Source: Pelomonas paludis
Lineage (GTDB): Bacteria > Pseudomonadota > Gammaproteobacteria > Burkholderiales > Burkholderiaceae_C
Reading direction: 5' to 3'
DNA length: 64,000 nucleotides
Assembly: GCF_039872745.1 (NCBI RefSeq)
Contig: NZ_JBDPZD010000002.1
Location: forward strand, 1,129,846 to 1,193,845
This document shows, piece by piece, positions 1-9,629 of the stretch (within the stretch, counting starts at the first letter, position 1; every line of letters begins with the position of its first letter). The notes under the pieces were generated by a model that was given only the letters and a program-made list of their open reading frames with translations, did no database searches and was not told the origin of the DNA. A program made the translations under genes and the position numbers.

Positions 1-649
1 GATGGTGCAGTTCCGCATCGAAGGCGGCGAGATCATCGGCCTGGGCAATGGCGACTCCAACAGCACCGAGCCCGAGAAGGGCGACCGCCGCAGCCTCTTC
101 CACGGCCTGGCCCAGGTCATCGTGCGCAGCACCGCTGGCGGTACGGGCGAGCTCAAGCTCAGCGCGGCGGCTGAAGGCCTGCAAGGCACCAGCATCAGCC
201 TCGCCCTCACGCCCGCCGCCGCGCCGCGCCAGCAAGCCACGGGCACCAGCGTCCAGCTGCTGCAGTGGTGGCAACGCGCGCCGCAGCAAGCCACCGCGCC
301 CGACCCACAGCTGCAGCCCCCGCCGCAGGACATGAACTCCTGGCAGGGCTTCCAGGCCGGCGGCCTGCTGCCTGCCGCCACCGCGCCTGGCTATGTGCTC
401 TGCGCCATCAACCACACGCCCTACTCCCGCATCCGCCGCGAGGGCGGCTGGGTTGAGGCGCTGAGCGTCACGGGCCGCTGCGAGGTCTACAGCAATGGCA
501 CCCTGCTCGGCCGCAAGACCGAGGCCGCCTCAGCGCCGCTGCGCCTGCGCCTGCCGCCGGGCGAGGGGCAGCGTCGGCTGGCGTTTGTCTTCCAGGTCGA
601 GGCGGGAGAGAAGGTGGGGCTGGGAGGGGTGGTGCGCGTGCGGGTGTAA
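1..649 (+). CDS. Glycoside hydrolase family 2 (beta-galactosidase-like), C-terminal part
   Basis: This is the 3' end of a gene that begins before the window. The visible 215 residues start with the block GGEIIGLGNGDSNSTEPEKG followed by RSLFHGLAQVIV, which is typical of the C-terminal Ig-like domain of bacterial GH2 beta-galactosidases. A second beta-rich domain follows, ending GVVRVRV. The catalytic TIM barrel is not in the window, so substrate and anomeric specificity cannot be read. It lies at the edge of a cluster of polysaccharide-degrading enzymes, so removal of beta-galactosyl (or another beta-glycosyl) unit from plant oligosaccharides is plausible. Other GH2 activities (mannosidase, glucuronidase) are not excluded, though the GNGD block favours galactosidase. 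Confidence 0.72.
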   Translation, partial: MVQFRIEGGEIIGLGNGDSNSTEPEKGDRRSLFHGLAQVIVRSTAGGTGELKLSAAAEGLQGTSISLALTPAAAPRQQATGTSVQLLQWWQRAPQQATAPDPQLQPPPQDMNSWQGFQAGGLLPAATAPGYVLCAINHTPYSRIRREGGWVEALSVTGRCEVYSNGTLLGRKTEAASAPLRLRLPPGEGQRRLAFVFQVEAGEKVGLGGVVRVRV

Positions 650-681
650 GGCGCCGCCCACGCTCCTAGCGCACGGCGTGG

Positions 682-705
682 TGGCCGCCACGCCGCCGGC
701 GGCCA
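682..705. terminator. Hairpin between convergent GH2 and histidine kinase genes
   Basis: TGGCCGCC (682-689) and GGCGGCCA (698-705) form a perfect 8-bp stem with an 8-nt loop in the 56-bp gap between two convergent genes. There is no clear T-run on either side, so this is a weak bidirectional terminator candidate. Confidence 0.35.
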
Positions 706-2067
706 TCAAGCACTCGCGAGGGTCCCGCCCTCCGGCAGGGTGATGGACACACGCAGGCCACCTGCCTTGCGATTGCTCAGCGCCACGCGGCCGTCATGCG
801 TCTCGACAATCTCGCGCACCAGCGCAAGGCCGAGGCCGGTGCCGCCCTGGCTGCCGGGATCGGAGCGCTTGGTCGAATAGAAGGGCAGCAGGGCCTGCGC
901 CAACACGGCCTCGCTCATGCCAGGGCCACGGTCCAGCACCTCGAGGCGCAGCTCGCCGGCGGCCTGCCAAAGGCGCAGCGCGATTTGATCGGCAGGGCTG
1001 CCGGACTCGTGCGCGTTCTTCACCAGGTTCAGCAGGGCCTGCTCCATCTGTGCCGGGTCGAACCAGCCGGGCTGGGCCGGCAGTTCGCCGTCCAGCGTGA
1101 ACTCGCACAGGGTGCCGAGCCGGTTCAGGAAGGGCGCCCACTCGACCCACTCTCGGCGCGGCACGGGCAGCTTGGCAAAGCGGGCATAGCCGCTCAGGAA
1201 GCCATGCAGGTGCGCGGCCCGCTCACCGATGCTGGCCAGCACCTGGAGCAGGCGCTCGTGGTCACCGCGCCGGGCCAGCTCCGCGCCGCTATGCGCCAGT
1301 GACGAAATCGGCGCCAGCGAGTTGTTCAGTTCATGGCTCAGCACGCGGATGACGCGCTTCCAGGTGGCCACCTCGGCGCGCGACAGCTCGCGCGTCATGC
1401 GGCGCAACAGGCGCAGGCGGTGATGCTGCCCCTGCAGCCGAAAGGCGTGGGTGCTGTGGTGGAAGGTTTCCTCCGAGCCGTCTGGCAGCGTCACGGTGAA
1501 CAGCCGGTCGCTCTCACCGGCGAAGGCTTCGCTCAGCGCCTCGGGCAGGTTGGCAATGACAGCGGCAAAGCTGAGCCCCGTCAGGCTGCGACCGTCCCCG
1601 AGCAGCTGACGTGCCGCGAGGTTGGCGATCGCAATGCGCTCGCTCGGCCCCGTCAGCACCAGCGCGACGGGCGTGTTTTGCACCACGGTGTCGAGCAACA
1701 GTTCGCGTTGGGCCAGGTGCTGGCGCTGCTCGCGCAAGGCGGTGCCGAGCTCGGCATGCAGGCGGGTGAGCTCGGCCAGCTCTTGCGGTCCATTGGGCGC
1801 GAGCGTGAGGCTGAAGTCGCCGTCGCGGTAGCTCAAGACCGAGCCTTCCAGCGCGCGCATCAGCCTGCGCAGCGGCGCCAGCCAGGCGGCAGCCAGCCAG
1901 GCCAGCAGCGGGGCCGTGACGGCCACAGCCACCACGAGTGCCTGGCCGCCCTGCCAGCCCAATTGACCCAACCCAAGGAGGACCAACAGGGGCACCCCGC
2001 TGGCCAGCGCCAGAGCGAGCAGCGCCCGTGCGCGCAAGGACAAGGGCCACGTCGGCCGCAGGCTCAC
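706..2067 (-). CDS. NtrY/NtrB-like sensor histidine kinase
   Basis: A 453-residue membrane histidine kinase. Two hydrophobic segments (about residues 12-34 and 42-63) enclose almost no periplasmic loop, followed by a HAMP-like stretch, a PAS domain (about 125-220), a HisKA domain with HELNNSLAPI (phospho-acceptor His245) and a HATPase domain with the N box NLVKNAHES, G1 DRGPGM and G2 GGTGLGLAL. The HELNNSLAPI H-box is typical of kinases that pair with sigma-54 activators. It overlaps the upstream response regulator gene by 4 bp, so the two are a pair. The minimal periplasmic loop suggests that it senses a signal in or near the membrane, as in antimicrobial-sensing kinases. The ligand is unknown. 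Confidence 0.9.
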   Translation of the reverse strand: MSLRPTWPLSLRARALLALALASGVPLLVLLGLGQLGWQGGQALVVAVAVTAPLLAWLAAAWLAPLRRLMRALEGSVLSYRDGDFSLTLAPNGPQELAELTRLHAELGTALREQRQHLAQRELLLDTVVQNTPVALVLTGPSERIAIANLAARQLLGDGRSLTGLSFAAVIANLPEALSEAFAGESDRLFTVTLPDGSEETFHHSTHAFRLQGQHHRLRLLRRMTRELSRAEVATWKRVIRVLSHELNNSLAPISSLAHSGAELARRGDHERLLQVLASIGERAAHLHGFLSGYARFAKLPVPRREWVEWAPFLNRLGTLCEFTLDGELPAQPGWFDPAQMEQALLNLVKNAHESGSPADQIALRLWQAAGELRLEVLDRGPGMSEAVLAQALLPFYSTKRSDPGSQGGTGLGLALVREIVETHDGRVALSNRKAGGLRVSITLPEGGTLASA

Positions 2068-3404
2068 GGCGTGATCCCGTAGCGCTCCAGCCGCCGGTAC
2101 AGCGCCTGGCGCGAGAGCCCGAGCTGCGTCGCCGCGCGGCTGATGACGCCACCGGCCGCGCCCAGTGCCGCGATCACGGCCTCGCGGCTGGGCTCGTCCA
2201 GGTTGCGCCAGGCGTTGCCGGCGTTGCCTGCGTCCTGCAGCCCGAGCAGCTCAGCCGTGATCTCGGCTCCCTGGCATAGCAGCGCGGCCCGCTCGACGGC
2301 GTTCTTCAGCTCGCGGACGTTGCCGGGCCAGGCGTGGCTGAGCAGCGCCTCGCGCGCAGCGTCCGACAGCCGCGCGCGGCCCGCGAGAAAGTGCTGCGCC
2401 AAGGGCAGCACATCGTCACGCCGCTCGGCGAGCGGTGGCAGCGCCAGCTCGATGAGATTGAGGCGGTAGAACAGGTCCTCGCGGAAGGCGCCGGCCTTCA
2501 CCATGGCGCGCAGGTCGGCGTTCGTGGCGCTGAGCACGCGCACCTTCACCTCGCGCGTCTTGCTCGATCCCAGGCGCTCGAACTGGCCCGTCTCCAGCAC
2601 GCGCAGCAGCTTGACCTGACCGGCCAGCGGCAGATTGCCGATCTCGTCGAGGAAGAGCGTGCCGCCGTCGGCCGATTCGAAGCGGCCGATGCGCGCCTTG
2701 GCCGCCCCGGTGTAGGCCCCGCTGTCGCTGCCGAAGAGTTCGGCCTCGATCAGTTCCCCCGGCAGGGCGCCGCAGTTGAGCGCCACCAAGGGGCCGCTGC
2801 GCACCGCCGAGTTGGCGTGGACGAAGGCGGCAATGCGCTCCTTGCCCGCGCCGTTGGGCCCGGTGATCAGCACGGGCACCGCAGCGCCGGCAATCTGCCC
2901 GGCAAGCTCCAGCAGGCTGGCCATGGCGTCGGAGCCGAACACCAGGCCGGCGAGCTCGTACTTGCGCGCGAGCCTCGCATGGCGCTCGCGGCGGGCGTCG
3001 CGCAGCTGGGCCGCCTCACGGTTGGCCTCGCCCAGCTCCAGCAGGTTCTCCACAGTGGCCAGCAGCTTGGCGTCGTCCCAGGGCTTCGCGAGGTAGTCGG
3101 CCGCGCCGGCCTTGACGAGGGCCACGGCAGCCTCCAGCCGCGTCCAGGCGGTCAGCAGGATGATGGGCAGGTCGGGCCGGCGGGCGCGGACGGCGCGGAA
3201 GAGTGCGGCACCTTCTTCGCCCGATGTGGTGTCGGCGGTGAAGTTCATGTCCTGGATCACCAAGCCATAGGACCGCTGATCGAGCAGCGCCAGGCCCTGT
3301 GCAGGACTGGTGGCGACGTGGGCCTCGATGTCGTGCAGGGACAGCAGCAGCTCCAGCGCCTGGCCCACCCCGGGGTGGTCGTCAATGATGAGGACTCGTC
3401 GCAT
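2064..3404 (-). CDS. NtrC-family sigma-54-dependent response regulator
   Basis: A 446-residue regulator with the standard three domains. The receiver domain has the acidic pair IIDDH and the phospho-acceptor Asp52 in VIQDMNF. The AAA+ domain has Walker A GPNGAGKE, the sigma-54 contact loop GAYTGA (the common GAFTGA with Phe to Tyr, an accepted variant), Walker B GGTLFLDEIG and an arginine-rich sensor II. The C-terminal Fis-type helix-turn-helix is ISRAATQLGLSRQALYRRLERYGI. It is transcribed just ahead of its kinase (4-bp overlap) and downstream of five efflux genes. It should activate RpoN-dependent transcription, and a -24/-12 element with an upstream palindrome lies in front of this same operon, so autoregulation is likely. 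Confidence 0.93.
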   Translation of the reverse strand: MRRVLIIDDHPGVGQALELLLSLHDIEAHVATSPAQGLALLDQRSYGLVIQDMNFTADTTSGEEGAALFRAVRARRPDLPIILLTAWTRLEAAVALVKAGAADYLAKPWDDAKLLATVENLLELGEANREAAQLRDARRERHARLARKYELAGLVFGSDAMASLLELAGQIAGAAVPVLITGPNGAGKERIAAFVHANSAVRSGPLVALNCGALPGELIEAELFGSDSGAYTGAAKARIGRFESADGGTLFLDEIGNLPLAGQVKLLRVLETGQFERLGSSKTREVKVRVLSATNADLRAMVKAGAFREDLFYRLNLIELALPPLAERRDDVLPLAQHFLAGRARLSDAAREALLSHAWPGNVRELKNAVERAALLCQGAEITAELLGLQDAGNAGNAWRNLDEPSREAVIAALGAAGGVISRAATQLGLSRQALYRRLERYGITP

Positions 3405-3423
3405 CCGCCGAAGGATAGTTCGC

Positions 3424-4734
3424 TCAGCTGCGCAATGCCGCCACCGGCGACAGCCGCGCCGCGCGCTGGGCCGGCACCCACACGGCGACCTGGCCCAGCA
3501 GCCACAGCGCCACCGCGCCGGCTGGCAGATAGGCCCAGGGCAGGCGCGGCACTTCGTAGCTCTGCATCAGCAACTGGCTCAATGCCACGGCACCAACGAT
3601 GCCGATGACAACGCCGGTCGTGGTCAGCAGCAGGTTCTCGACCTGAAAGTAGCGGCGGATCTGGCCTTCGGTGGCACCGAGCGCGCGGCGCGTGCCGATC
3701 ATGCGGGTGCGCTGCTGCACCCAGAAGCTCGCCAGGCCCACGATGCCCATGGCGGTGACGAGCAGCAGCGACACGCAGACGCCGCCCATCAGCCAGGCCA
3801 TGGCGCGGTCTTGCGCATAGAAGCCGGCGCGCATCTCGTGCAGCGGCTGGGCCCTCGTCACGACACGGCCCGGGTCCACCGCCTCCAGCGCCGCAGCAGC
3901 GGCCTTGATCTGCGTATCCAGCTGCGCGGGATCAGCCCGCACGACGTAAAAGGCCAGGCCGCGCAGCGGGAGGATCATCGAAAAGTCCTCATTGCCATTG
4001 GGCCCGCCGTCATTGCGGCCGCGGCCCACGAAGGGGTGCGTCAGCTTTTGCACGACGCCGATGACCACCGACGGCACATCGCCGAAGACGTAGATGGACT
4101 GGCCGAGCGCCGAGCGGCCAGGGAAGAGCTTGTCGGCCGCGGCCTTGCTGAGAATGACCTGGCCGATGCGCGGCTCGTCGGCGCTGAACACCGCGTTGCC
4201 GTCCAGCACCTCCTCGGGCAGAAAGTTGCGGCCCTCGACGAGCTGCAGGCCGAAGGTGGCCAGCAGATGGTCATCACCGCCGTACTGCGACACCACCATC
4301 AGCCGTTCGGCCTTGGGGCCGGGCTGCAGCCGCACGCCGTTGTTGTTGCTGTTGTAGGCGTAGGCAATCTGGTTCGCCGTCGTGGCGGCGCGGATGCCGG
4401 GCAGCGCCCGCAGGCGCGCCATGTCCTCAGCAGCGACGGCGGCCTCGCGCTCACGCGGCAGCGCCTTGCTATAGCGCACCTCCAGCACGGCCATGCCGGG
4501 CTCAAGCATGCCGCTGTCGGCTTGTAGCGCCTCGATGCGGGTCTGGATGAGGTGCAGCGCATTGGTGACGATGGCGAAGCTCAGTGCCACCTCCAGCACG
4601 ATCAGGCCGGCCGCGATGCGGTGCCGGCGCAGCGTCGACAGGATGGGGCGCAGGTCCAGCAGCAGCGCATGCAGCGCGGACACGAAACCACGGCGGCTTG
4701 GTGTGGCGGGGGCGAGCGTGAGGGAAGAGGACAT
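3424..4734 (-). CDS. ABC transporter permease, FtsX/MacB-type (second)
   Basis: A 436-residue permease with one N-terminal membrane helix, a large periplasmic MacB_PCD-like domain (residues about 60-290) and three C-terminal helices, the four-helix layout of the FtsX/LolC/MacB fold. The signature MIGTRRALGATEGQIRRYF precedes the second helix. I chose the ATG at 4734, which overlaps the stop of the upstream permease (TGATG); upstream in-frame codons lie inside that gene. Together with the other permease it probably forms a heterodimer, energised by the separate ATPase, that works with the adaptor and TolC. Hydrophobic peptide or antimicrobial export is the usual role of such systems; the substrate here is not known. 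Confidence 0.86.
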   Translation of the reverse strand: MSSSLTLAPATPSRRGFVSALHALLLDLRPILSTLRRHRIAAGLIVLEVALSFAIVTNALHLIQTRIEALQADSGMLEPGMAVLEVRYSKALPREREAAVAAEDMARLRALPGIRAATTANQIAYAYNSNNNGVRLQPGPKAERLMVVSQYGGDDHLLATFGLQLVEGRNFLPEEVLDGNAVFSADEPRIGQVILSKAAADKLFPGRSALGQSIYVFGDVPSVVIGVVQKLTHPFVGRGRNDGGPNGNEDFSMILPLRGLAFYVVRADPAQLDTQIKAAAAALEAVDPGRVVTRAQPLHEMRAGFYAQDRAMAWLMGGVCVSLLLVTAMGIVGLASFWVQQRTRMIGTRRALGATEGQIRRYFQVENLLLTTTGVVIGIVGAVALSQLLMQSYEVPRLPWAYLPAGAVALWLLGQVAVWVPAQRAARLSPVAALRS

Positions 4735-6041
4735 CACTGCACCTTCAGTTGGACGGCGGGTGTCACGAGCGCGGCGCGCCAAGCCGGCAGCAGGCCGGCG
4801 CACAGGCTGGCCACGATTGCCAGACCCAGCGTCAGCGCCAGCATCGGGGCGTCCAGCTCGGCCAGGCGGGCATAGTCATTGGGGCTGTGGCGCACCAGCC
4901 AGAGCCCGCCGTTCGCGAACAGCAGGCCGAGGGCGGCGCCCACCAGACCCAGCAGCCCGGCCTCGACGACGAACTGCGCAAAGATGGCGCCGCGCGTGGC
5001 GCCCAGGGCTCGGCGCACGCCGATCTCACCGGAGCGCCTGAGCGTCTTGGCCAGCAGCAGGCCCACCATGTTGACGATGCACACGAGCAGGAAGCCGAAG
5101 GCCAGCCAGGTCTGCAGCCGCACGTCGGCGGGCAGCACCCTGCGGGCCTCCAGCCACTCCATGACGTTGCGCAGCCGCACGTTGGTTGGGCGCAAGAAAC
5201 GGCCGGCGGTGCGTTGCGCCTCGGAGTAGTTCACGAGGTAGGTGCGCAGGGCGGCGGCGTCCTCAGGCCGCTCCAGCTCCACCCAGTACTGCACCCAGGC
5301 GCAGTTGGACTTCACGGCGAGCGGGCTGCCGCCGCCCGGGCCGCTGGCCCAGCAGTTCATGCTGCCCCAGTGGCCAATGCCCAGGGTGATGGCCGTCGTG
5401 AACGGCAGGAACAGGTCCTCGGTCTCGGCGTAGGCGCCGAGCGTCATGTCATAGAAATGCGGCTGCAGCTTCCAAGCCTTCAGCACGCCGATGACGCGCA
5501 GCGTCTGGCCCCGAACGACGATGTCCCGGCCCACGCTGTTGGCGCCGGCGAAGAGCTTGTCGTTCAGCGACGCCGAGATCACGGCCACGCGCGCCTCGGC
5601 CTCGTCGTCGGCCGGGCTCCAGCCGGCGCCGAACTGCCAAGGTGCGTCGAACATCGCAAAGAAGTCGCTGGTCGTGTAGCGCGTCATCGAGAAGATGGGC
5701 TTGACCTGCGCGTCGTTCACGCCGACGGCCGTGTTCGAGCCGCTCATCATGGCCTGGCGCTTGCCTTTGGCGTCGCGCAGCAGGGCCAGCGCGTCGAAGC
5801 GCGTCAGGTCGAAGGTGGGCTCATCGCCGGCCCTCCAGCCGACCAGGTCGCCAGCGTCGAGCTGCACATTGAACAGCCGCGCGCTCTTGTGCGGAATGGG
5901 GTCGCCGGAGAGCACGTGATAGACCGTCAGCGTCGTCATGCAGGCGCCAATGCCCAAGGCCAGGGCCAGGACCATCAGCGCGGTCAGCCCCTTGGAGGCC
6001 CGGGCGCTGCGGGCGGCGAGTTCGAGGTAGTGAAGAAACAT
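4734..6041 (-). CDS. ABC transporter permease, FtsX/MacB-type (first)
   Basis: A 435-residue paralogue of the next permease, with one N-terminal transmembrane helix, a periplasmic MacB_PCD-type domain and three C-terminal helices. The conserved IGVRRALGATRGAIFAQF motif marks the FtsX domain. Its start codon overlaps the stop of the TolC-like gene by one base, and its own stop overlaps the following permease start. MacB proper fuses ATPase and permease and acts as a homodimer; here ATPase and two permeases are separate genes, so a hetero-dimeric transporter is expected. Confidence 0.86.
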   Translation of the reverse strand: MFLHYLELAARSARASKGLTALMVLALALGIGACMTTLTVYHVLSGDPIPHKSARLFNVQLDAGDLVGWRAGDEPTFDLTRFDALALLRDAKGKRQAMMSGSNTAVGVNDAQVKPIFSMTRYTTSDFFAMFDAPWQFGAGWSPADDEAEARVAVISASLNDKLFAGANSVGRDIVVRGQTLRVIGVLKAWKLQPHFYDMTLGAYAETEDLFLPFTTAITLGIGHWGSMNCWASGPGGGSPLAVKSNCAWVQYWVELERPEDAAALRTYLVNYSEAQRTAGRFLRPTNVRLRNVMEWLEARRVLPADVRLQTWLAFGFLLVCIVNMVGLLLAKTLRRSGEIGVRRALGATRGAIFAQFVVEAGLLGLVGAALGLLFANGGLWLVRHSPNDYARLAELDAPMLALTLGLAIVASLCAGLLPAWRAALVTPAVQLKVQ

Positions 6042-7320
6042 CAGCGTGTCTCCAAGAGGGCGTTGACGGCGGCGAGTTCGTGGTCGCCGAGCGAGCCGGC
6101 GGCCTGGTGCAGGGCCAGCAGCGCGAGCACATGGCGGTGTCGGGCATCGGTCTGCGCGTTCTGCGCGCTGGCGAGGGTCTGGATGGCGAGCAGCAGGTCG
6201 GTGGTGCTGCGCGTGCCGAGCGCCAGGCCCGTGCGGGTGGACTCAAGCGCGCGCTGGGCGGCCTCGACTGCGGCCTGTGTGGCGCGCAGCTGGGCGGCGC
6301 CCTGCCCCACGGCGAGGTGATGGGCGCGCACCTCGCGCAGCACGGCGCGGCGGCCAGCTTCGAGTTGTTCGCGCGCGGCTTCGCGCCGGAACGCGGCGCG
6401 GTCAGCGGCGGCTGCCGTGGCGCCGCCGGCGAACAAGGGCATGGTCAGTCTCAGCGTGACTTGTGTGGGTGTGCGGCTGGTGTCGGACAGCGGCACGCCG
6501 TCGCCACGTTGGCGCTGCGTGTCCAGGCCCACGCTCAGCGTGGGCAGGTGGCCAGCGCGCGCCGACGAGATGCGCTGCTCGTTGGCCTGCACATCCAGCT
6601 GCAGCGCCTGCAGCTCGGGGTTGGCAAGCAGCGCGCGCTGCGCCCAGACCTCGGCATCGTCGGGCAGAGCCTGCGCGGCCAGCGCCGGGCGCAGCGGCTG
6701 CAGCGGCGGGGCCGCGCCGCCGGTCAGTTGGGCCAGCGCCTCACGGCCGTCGGCCACGAAGCGCTCGGCGGCCAAGGTGGCCGTGCGGGCGAGCTCGCGG
6801 TAGGCGCGAGACTGGTCGGCCTCGACCTGGGCGGACAGGCCGGCCTTGAAGCGCGCCTCGGCTTCGTTCACCTGCCGGGCAAAGGCCTCCTCGTTGGCGC
6901 GCGCAGTGGCGAGCTGAGCCTCGGCCGACAGCAGGCCGAAATAGGCCCTGGCCACGCGGGCGCGGGCGTCCTGCTCTGCGGCGACGAGGCGCGCCGCCTG
7001 GGCCGAGGCGAGGCTGCGGCTGGCATCCCATTCGCGCAGGGCGGCCAGGTCGAGCAGGGTCTGGCTCAAGCTGCTGGTGGTCACGCGCGAGCGTGCGCCG
7101 CCTGTGTCCCGCAGTTCGCTGCTCTGCACCTGCCACTGCGGCAGCAGGGCGGCACGGGCCTCGCGCGCGCTGGCCTCCTGCGCGCCGGCCAGGGCTGCAG
7201 CCTGACGCAAGACCGGGTCGGCCGCGCGGGCCTGGGCCCAGACCTGCAGCAGGTCGTCGGCGCGCGCTGCTGTGGCGGCAAGCAGCGCCAGGACGAGGAC
7301 GGCAACACGCATCGTCGGTC

Positions 7321-7324
<4 letters not shown>
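6041..7324 (-). CDS. TolC-family outer-membrane efflux protein
   Basis: A 427-residue protein with an N-terminal signal peptide (cut after ATAARA, about residue 22) and two repeats of long Ala/Glu/Arg/Gln-rich helices separated by short beta-strand segments, as in the outer-membrane efflux protein family. It should form the trimeric channel that completes a tripartite exporter with the adaptor and ABC permeases of the same operon. It overlaps the ATPase gene by 4 bp upstream and the permease by 1 bp downstream, so all are translated from one message. Confidence 0.88.
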
Positions 7325-8016
<692 letters not shown>

Positions 8017-8079
8017 GGGGTCAGGGTCCTGTCTGAGTGATGACTGGTGCGAGGGTGAGGGTGTCAAGCATGGGCAAGC

Positions 8080-9357
8080 TCAGTCCGCGACAAGCACGCG
8101 ATCCGCGCCCTTGAAGTTGTCGGCGCCCGAGATCACGACGCGATCGCCAAGCCGCAGCCCCGCGAGCACCTCGACCCGCTCCAGGGAGCGTGCGCCCAGC
8201 TTCACCGCCCGCTTCTCCGCCACGCCGTCTCGCACCACATAGGCATAGCTGCCACCGCTCTCGTCAACGAAGCTGCCTCTGGCTACCGACAGCACTTGCT
8301 CGCGCCGATCGAGCAAGACGCGCACCGACAAGCGCTGGTTCTGCCGCAACTGCTCTGGCTGTGCGTCTGCAAATCGCAGCCGTGCGCTCACTTCCCCGTT
8401 GACGACTTCGGGTGACACCGAACTGACCTCGCCCTTCCAGCGCTGCCCATTGCCACTGATTTCCCCGGGCATGCCGGGCTGCAACTCGCGCGCGAAGCTC
8501 TCGGCCACCTGCATCTGGACTTCCAGGGCCGACAGGTCGATGACCGACAGCAGCCTGGCATCGCGCGCCACATTGGTTCGGTCGGCGATGAAGAGCTGGC
8601 CCACCTGCCCGTCCACCGGTGAGCGCACTTGCAGCTCGGCCACCTGGCGCTCCAGATCGGCCACCAGCAGCTGCTGGCGCGCCAGCGCGCTCTGCTTGGC
8701 CTGCACGTCAAGCCTGAGGCTGTCCGTCTTCAAGCCGCGCATCGACTGGGCCTGGTCGAGCGCCAGCTTGGCCTTGGCCAGCGTGTCTTGCGCGCGCTCC
8801 ACCTGCATGCGCGCTGTGGCACCCGCCTCAAGGGCCTGGGTTTGGCGGGCGAGGTCGTTCTGCGCGGTCTGCTGGTCGATGCGGGCGTTCTCGAAAGCGC
8901 TTTGCAGCGCAGCGGCCTGCTGCCTGGCTTCCACCTCGGCCCGGGCGAGTTCTGCACGCGCTGCATCGACGTTGCTCCTCTCCTGCGCAAGGCGGTTGGT
9001 CAGCTCGGGCGAGTCAACACGCGCCAGCACCTGGCCGCGCTTGACCGGATCTCCGGCCTTCACCAGCAGCGTGACGCTGCCGCCACCTTGGGCGAAGAGC
9101 GTCGGGCTTTGCGCGGCGACGACACGGCCCTCGCCGGCCACGTCGCGCGTCAGCGGCGCCATGCCGACGGTGGCCAGAGAGAGCCGCGAGACGCTAACGG
9201 CCGCGTTGGACGTCAGCATCTGCTGGATCCGACCACCGCCCAGCAGCCCGAGCAGAAGCAGTGCCCCCACCAGGCCTGCGACGAGCAGGCGCGTGCGCCG
9301 GGGTTTGGGCGGGAGCGGGCGGTCCTGCTCGGAGGTGTCGCGGATGCCGATGTTCAT
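8080..9357 (-). CDS. HlyD/MacA-like periplasmic adaptor of tripartite efflux
   Basis: A 425-residue membrane-fusion protein. A short cytoplasmic N-terminus (RRTR just before the helix) leads into one membrane anchor (about residues 25-42), then a lipoyl-like half, a long coiled-coil hairpin rich in Ala, Gln and Arg (about 110-225), the second lipoyl half (QVRSPVDGQVGQLF) and beta-barrel and membrane-proximal domains. It bridges inner-membrane ABC permeases to the TolC-like channel of the same operon. I chose the ATG at 9357; the open frame continues 88 codons upstream with a non-coding character. The Shine-Dalgarno is poor, and a predicted sigma-54 start site falls at about 9358, so the first gene may be translated from a nearly leaderless message. 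Confidence 0.85.
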   Translation of the reverse strand: MNIGIRDTSEQDRPLPPKPRRTRLLVAGLVGALLLLGLLGGGRIQQMLTSNAAVSVSRLSLATVGMAPLTRDVAGEGRVVAAQSPTLFAQGGGSVTLLVKAGDPVKRGQVLARVDSPELTNRLAQERSNVDAARAELARAEVEARQQAAALQSAFENARIDQQTAQNDLARQTQALEAGATARMQVERAQDTLAKAKLALDQAQSMRGLKTDSLRLDVQAKQSALARQQLLVADLERQVAELQVRSPVDGQVGQLFIADRTNVARDARLLSVIDLSALEVQMQVAESFARELQPGMPGEISGNGQRWKGEVSSVSPEVVNGEVSARLRFADAQPEQLRQNQRLSVRVLLDRREQVLSVARGSFVDESGGSYAYVVRDGVAEKRAVKLGARSLERVEVLAGLRLGDRVVISGADNFKGADRVLVAD

Positions 9358-9369
9358 GCCCTGGTAAGC

Positions 9370-9384
9370 GCAAGGGGCATGCCA
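9370..9384 (-). promoter_or_regulatory. Candidate sigma-54 (-24/-12) promoter of the efflux operon
   Basis: On the minus strand TGGCAT-N5-TTGCG matches the RpoN consensus TGGCAC-N5-TTGCA at the invariant GG (-24) and GC (-12). It lies directly upstream of the adaptor gene of an operon that encodes an NtrC-type activator. The expected +1 is at about 9358. Confidence 0.6.
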
Positions 9385-9425
9385 GCAGAAGGGCCTCCAT
9401 GAATCAATGACTTGGCGCGGCAGCG

Positions 9426-9455
9426 GGTGTCCGCGGACAACCAACGGACAACTGG
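9426..9455. promoter_or_regulatory. Candidate enhancer (UAS) for the NtrC-type regulator
   Basis: TGTCCGCGGACA (9428-9439) is a perfect 12-bp palindrome that extends to an 18-bp near-palindrome (9425-9442, GG.TGTCC..GGACA.CC). A further GGACAAC half-site lies at 9446-9452. It sits about 70-95 bp upstream of the predicted sigma-54 start, the usual range for enhancer binding by Fis-type helix-turn-helix activators. Confidence 0.5.
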
Positions 9456-9629
9456 ACGATGCCTCGATCGGCAATGCCTGGGCGGCATGCCTGGCCAAAC
9501 GGTCGATGGCTCGGGACGACGTCTCTGAGCCTGCATGGCTGCCCGCGTGCATTTCATCGTGCACGGTGGCGTTCGCAGGGTCATTACTCGCTAGGCTGCT
9601 GCGCTCATCAGCTTCTGTCATTCGCTGCC

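Noticed and set aside
2064..3404. GAYTGA in the sigma-54 activator taken as a loss of sigma-54 contact
   Set aside because: Phe to Tyr at this position is tolerated in active enhancer-binding proteins, and a -24/-12 promoter is present, so function is expected.
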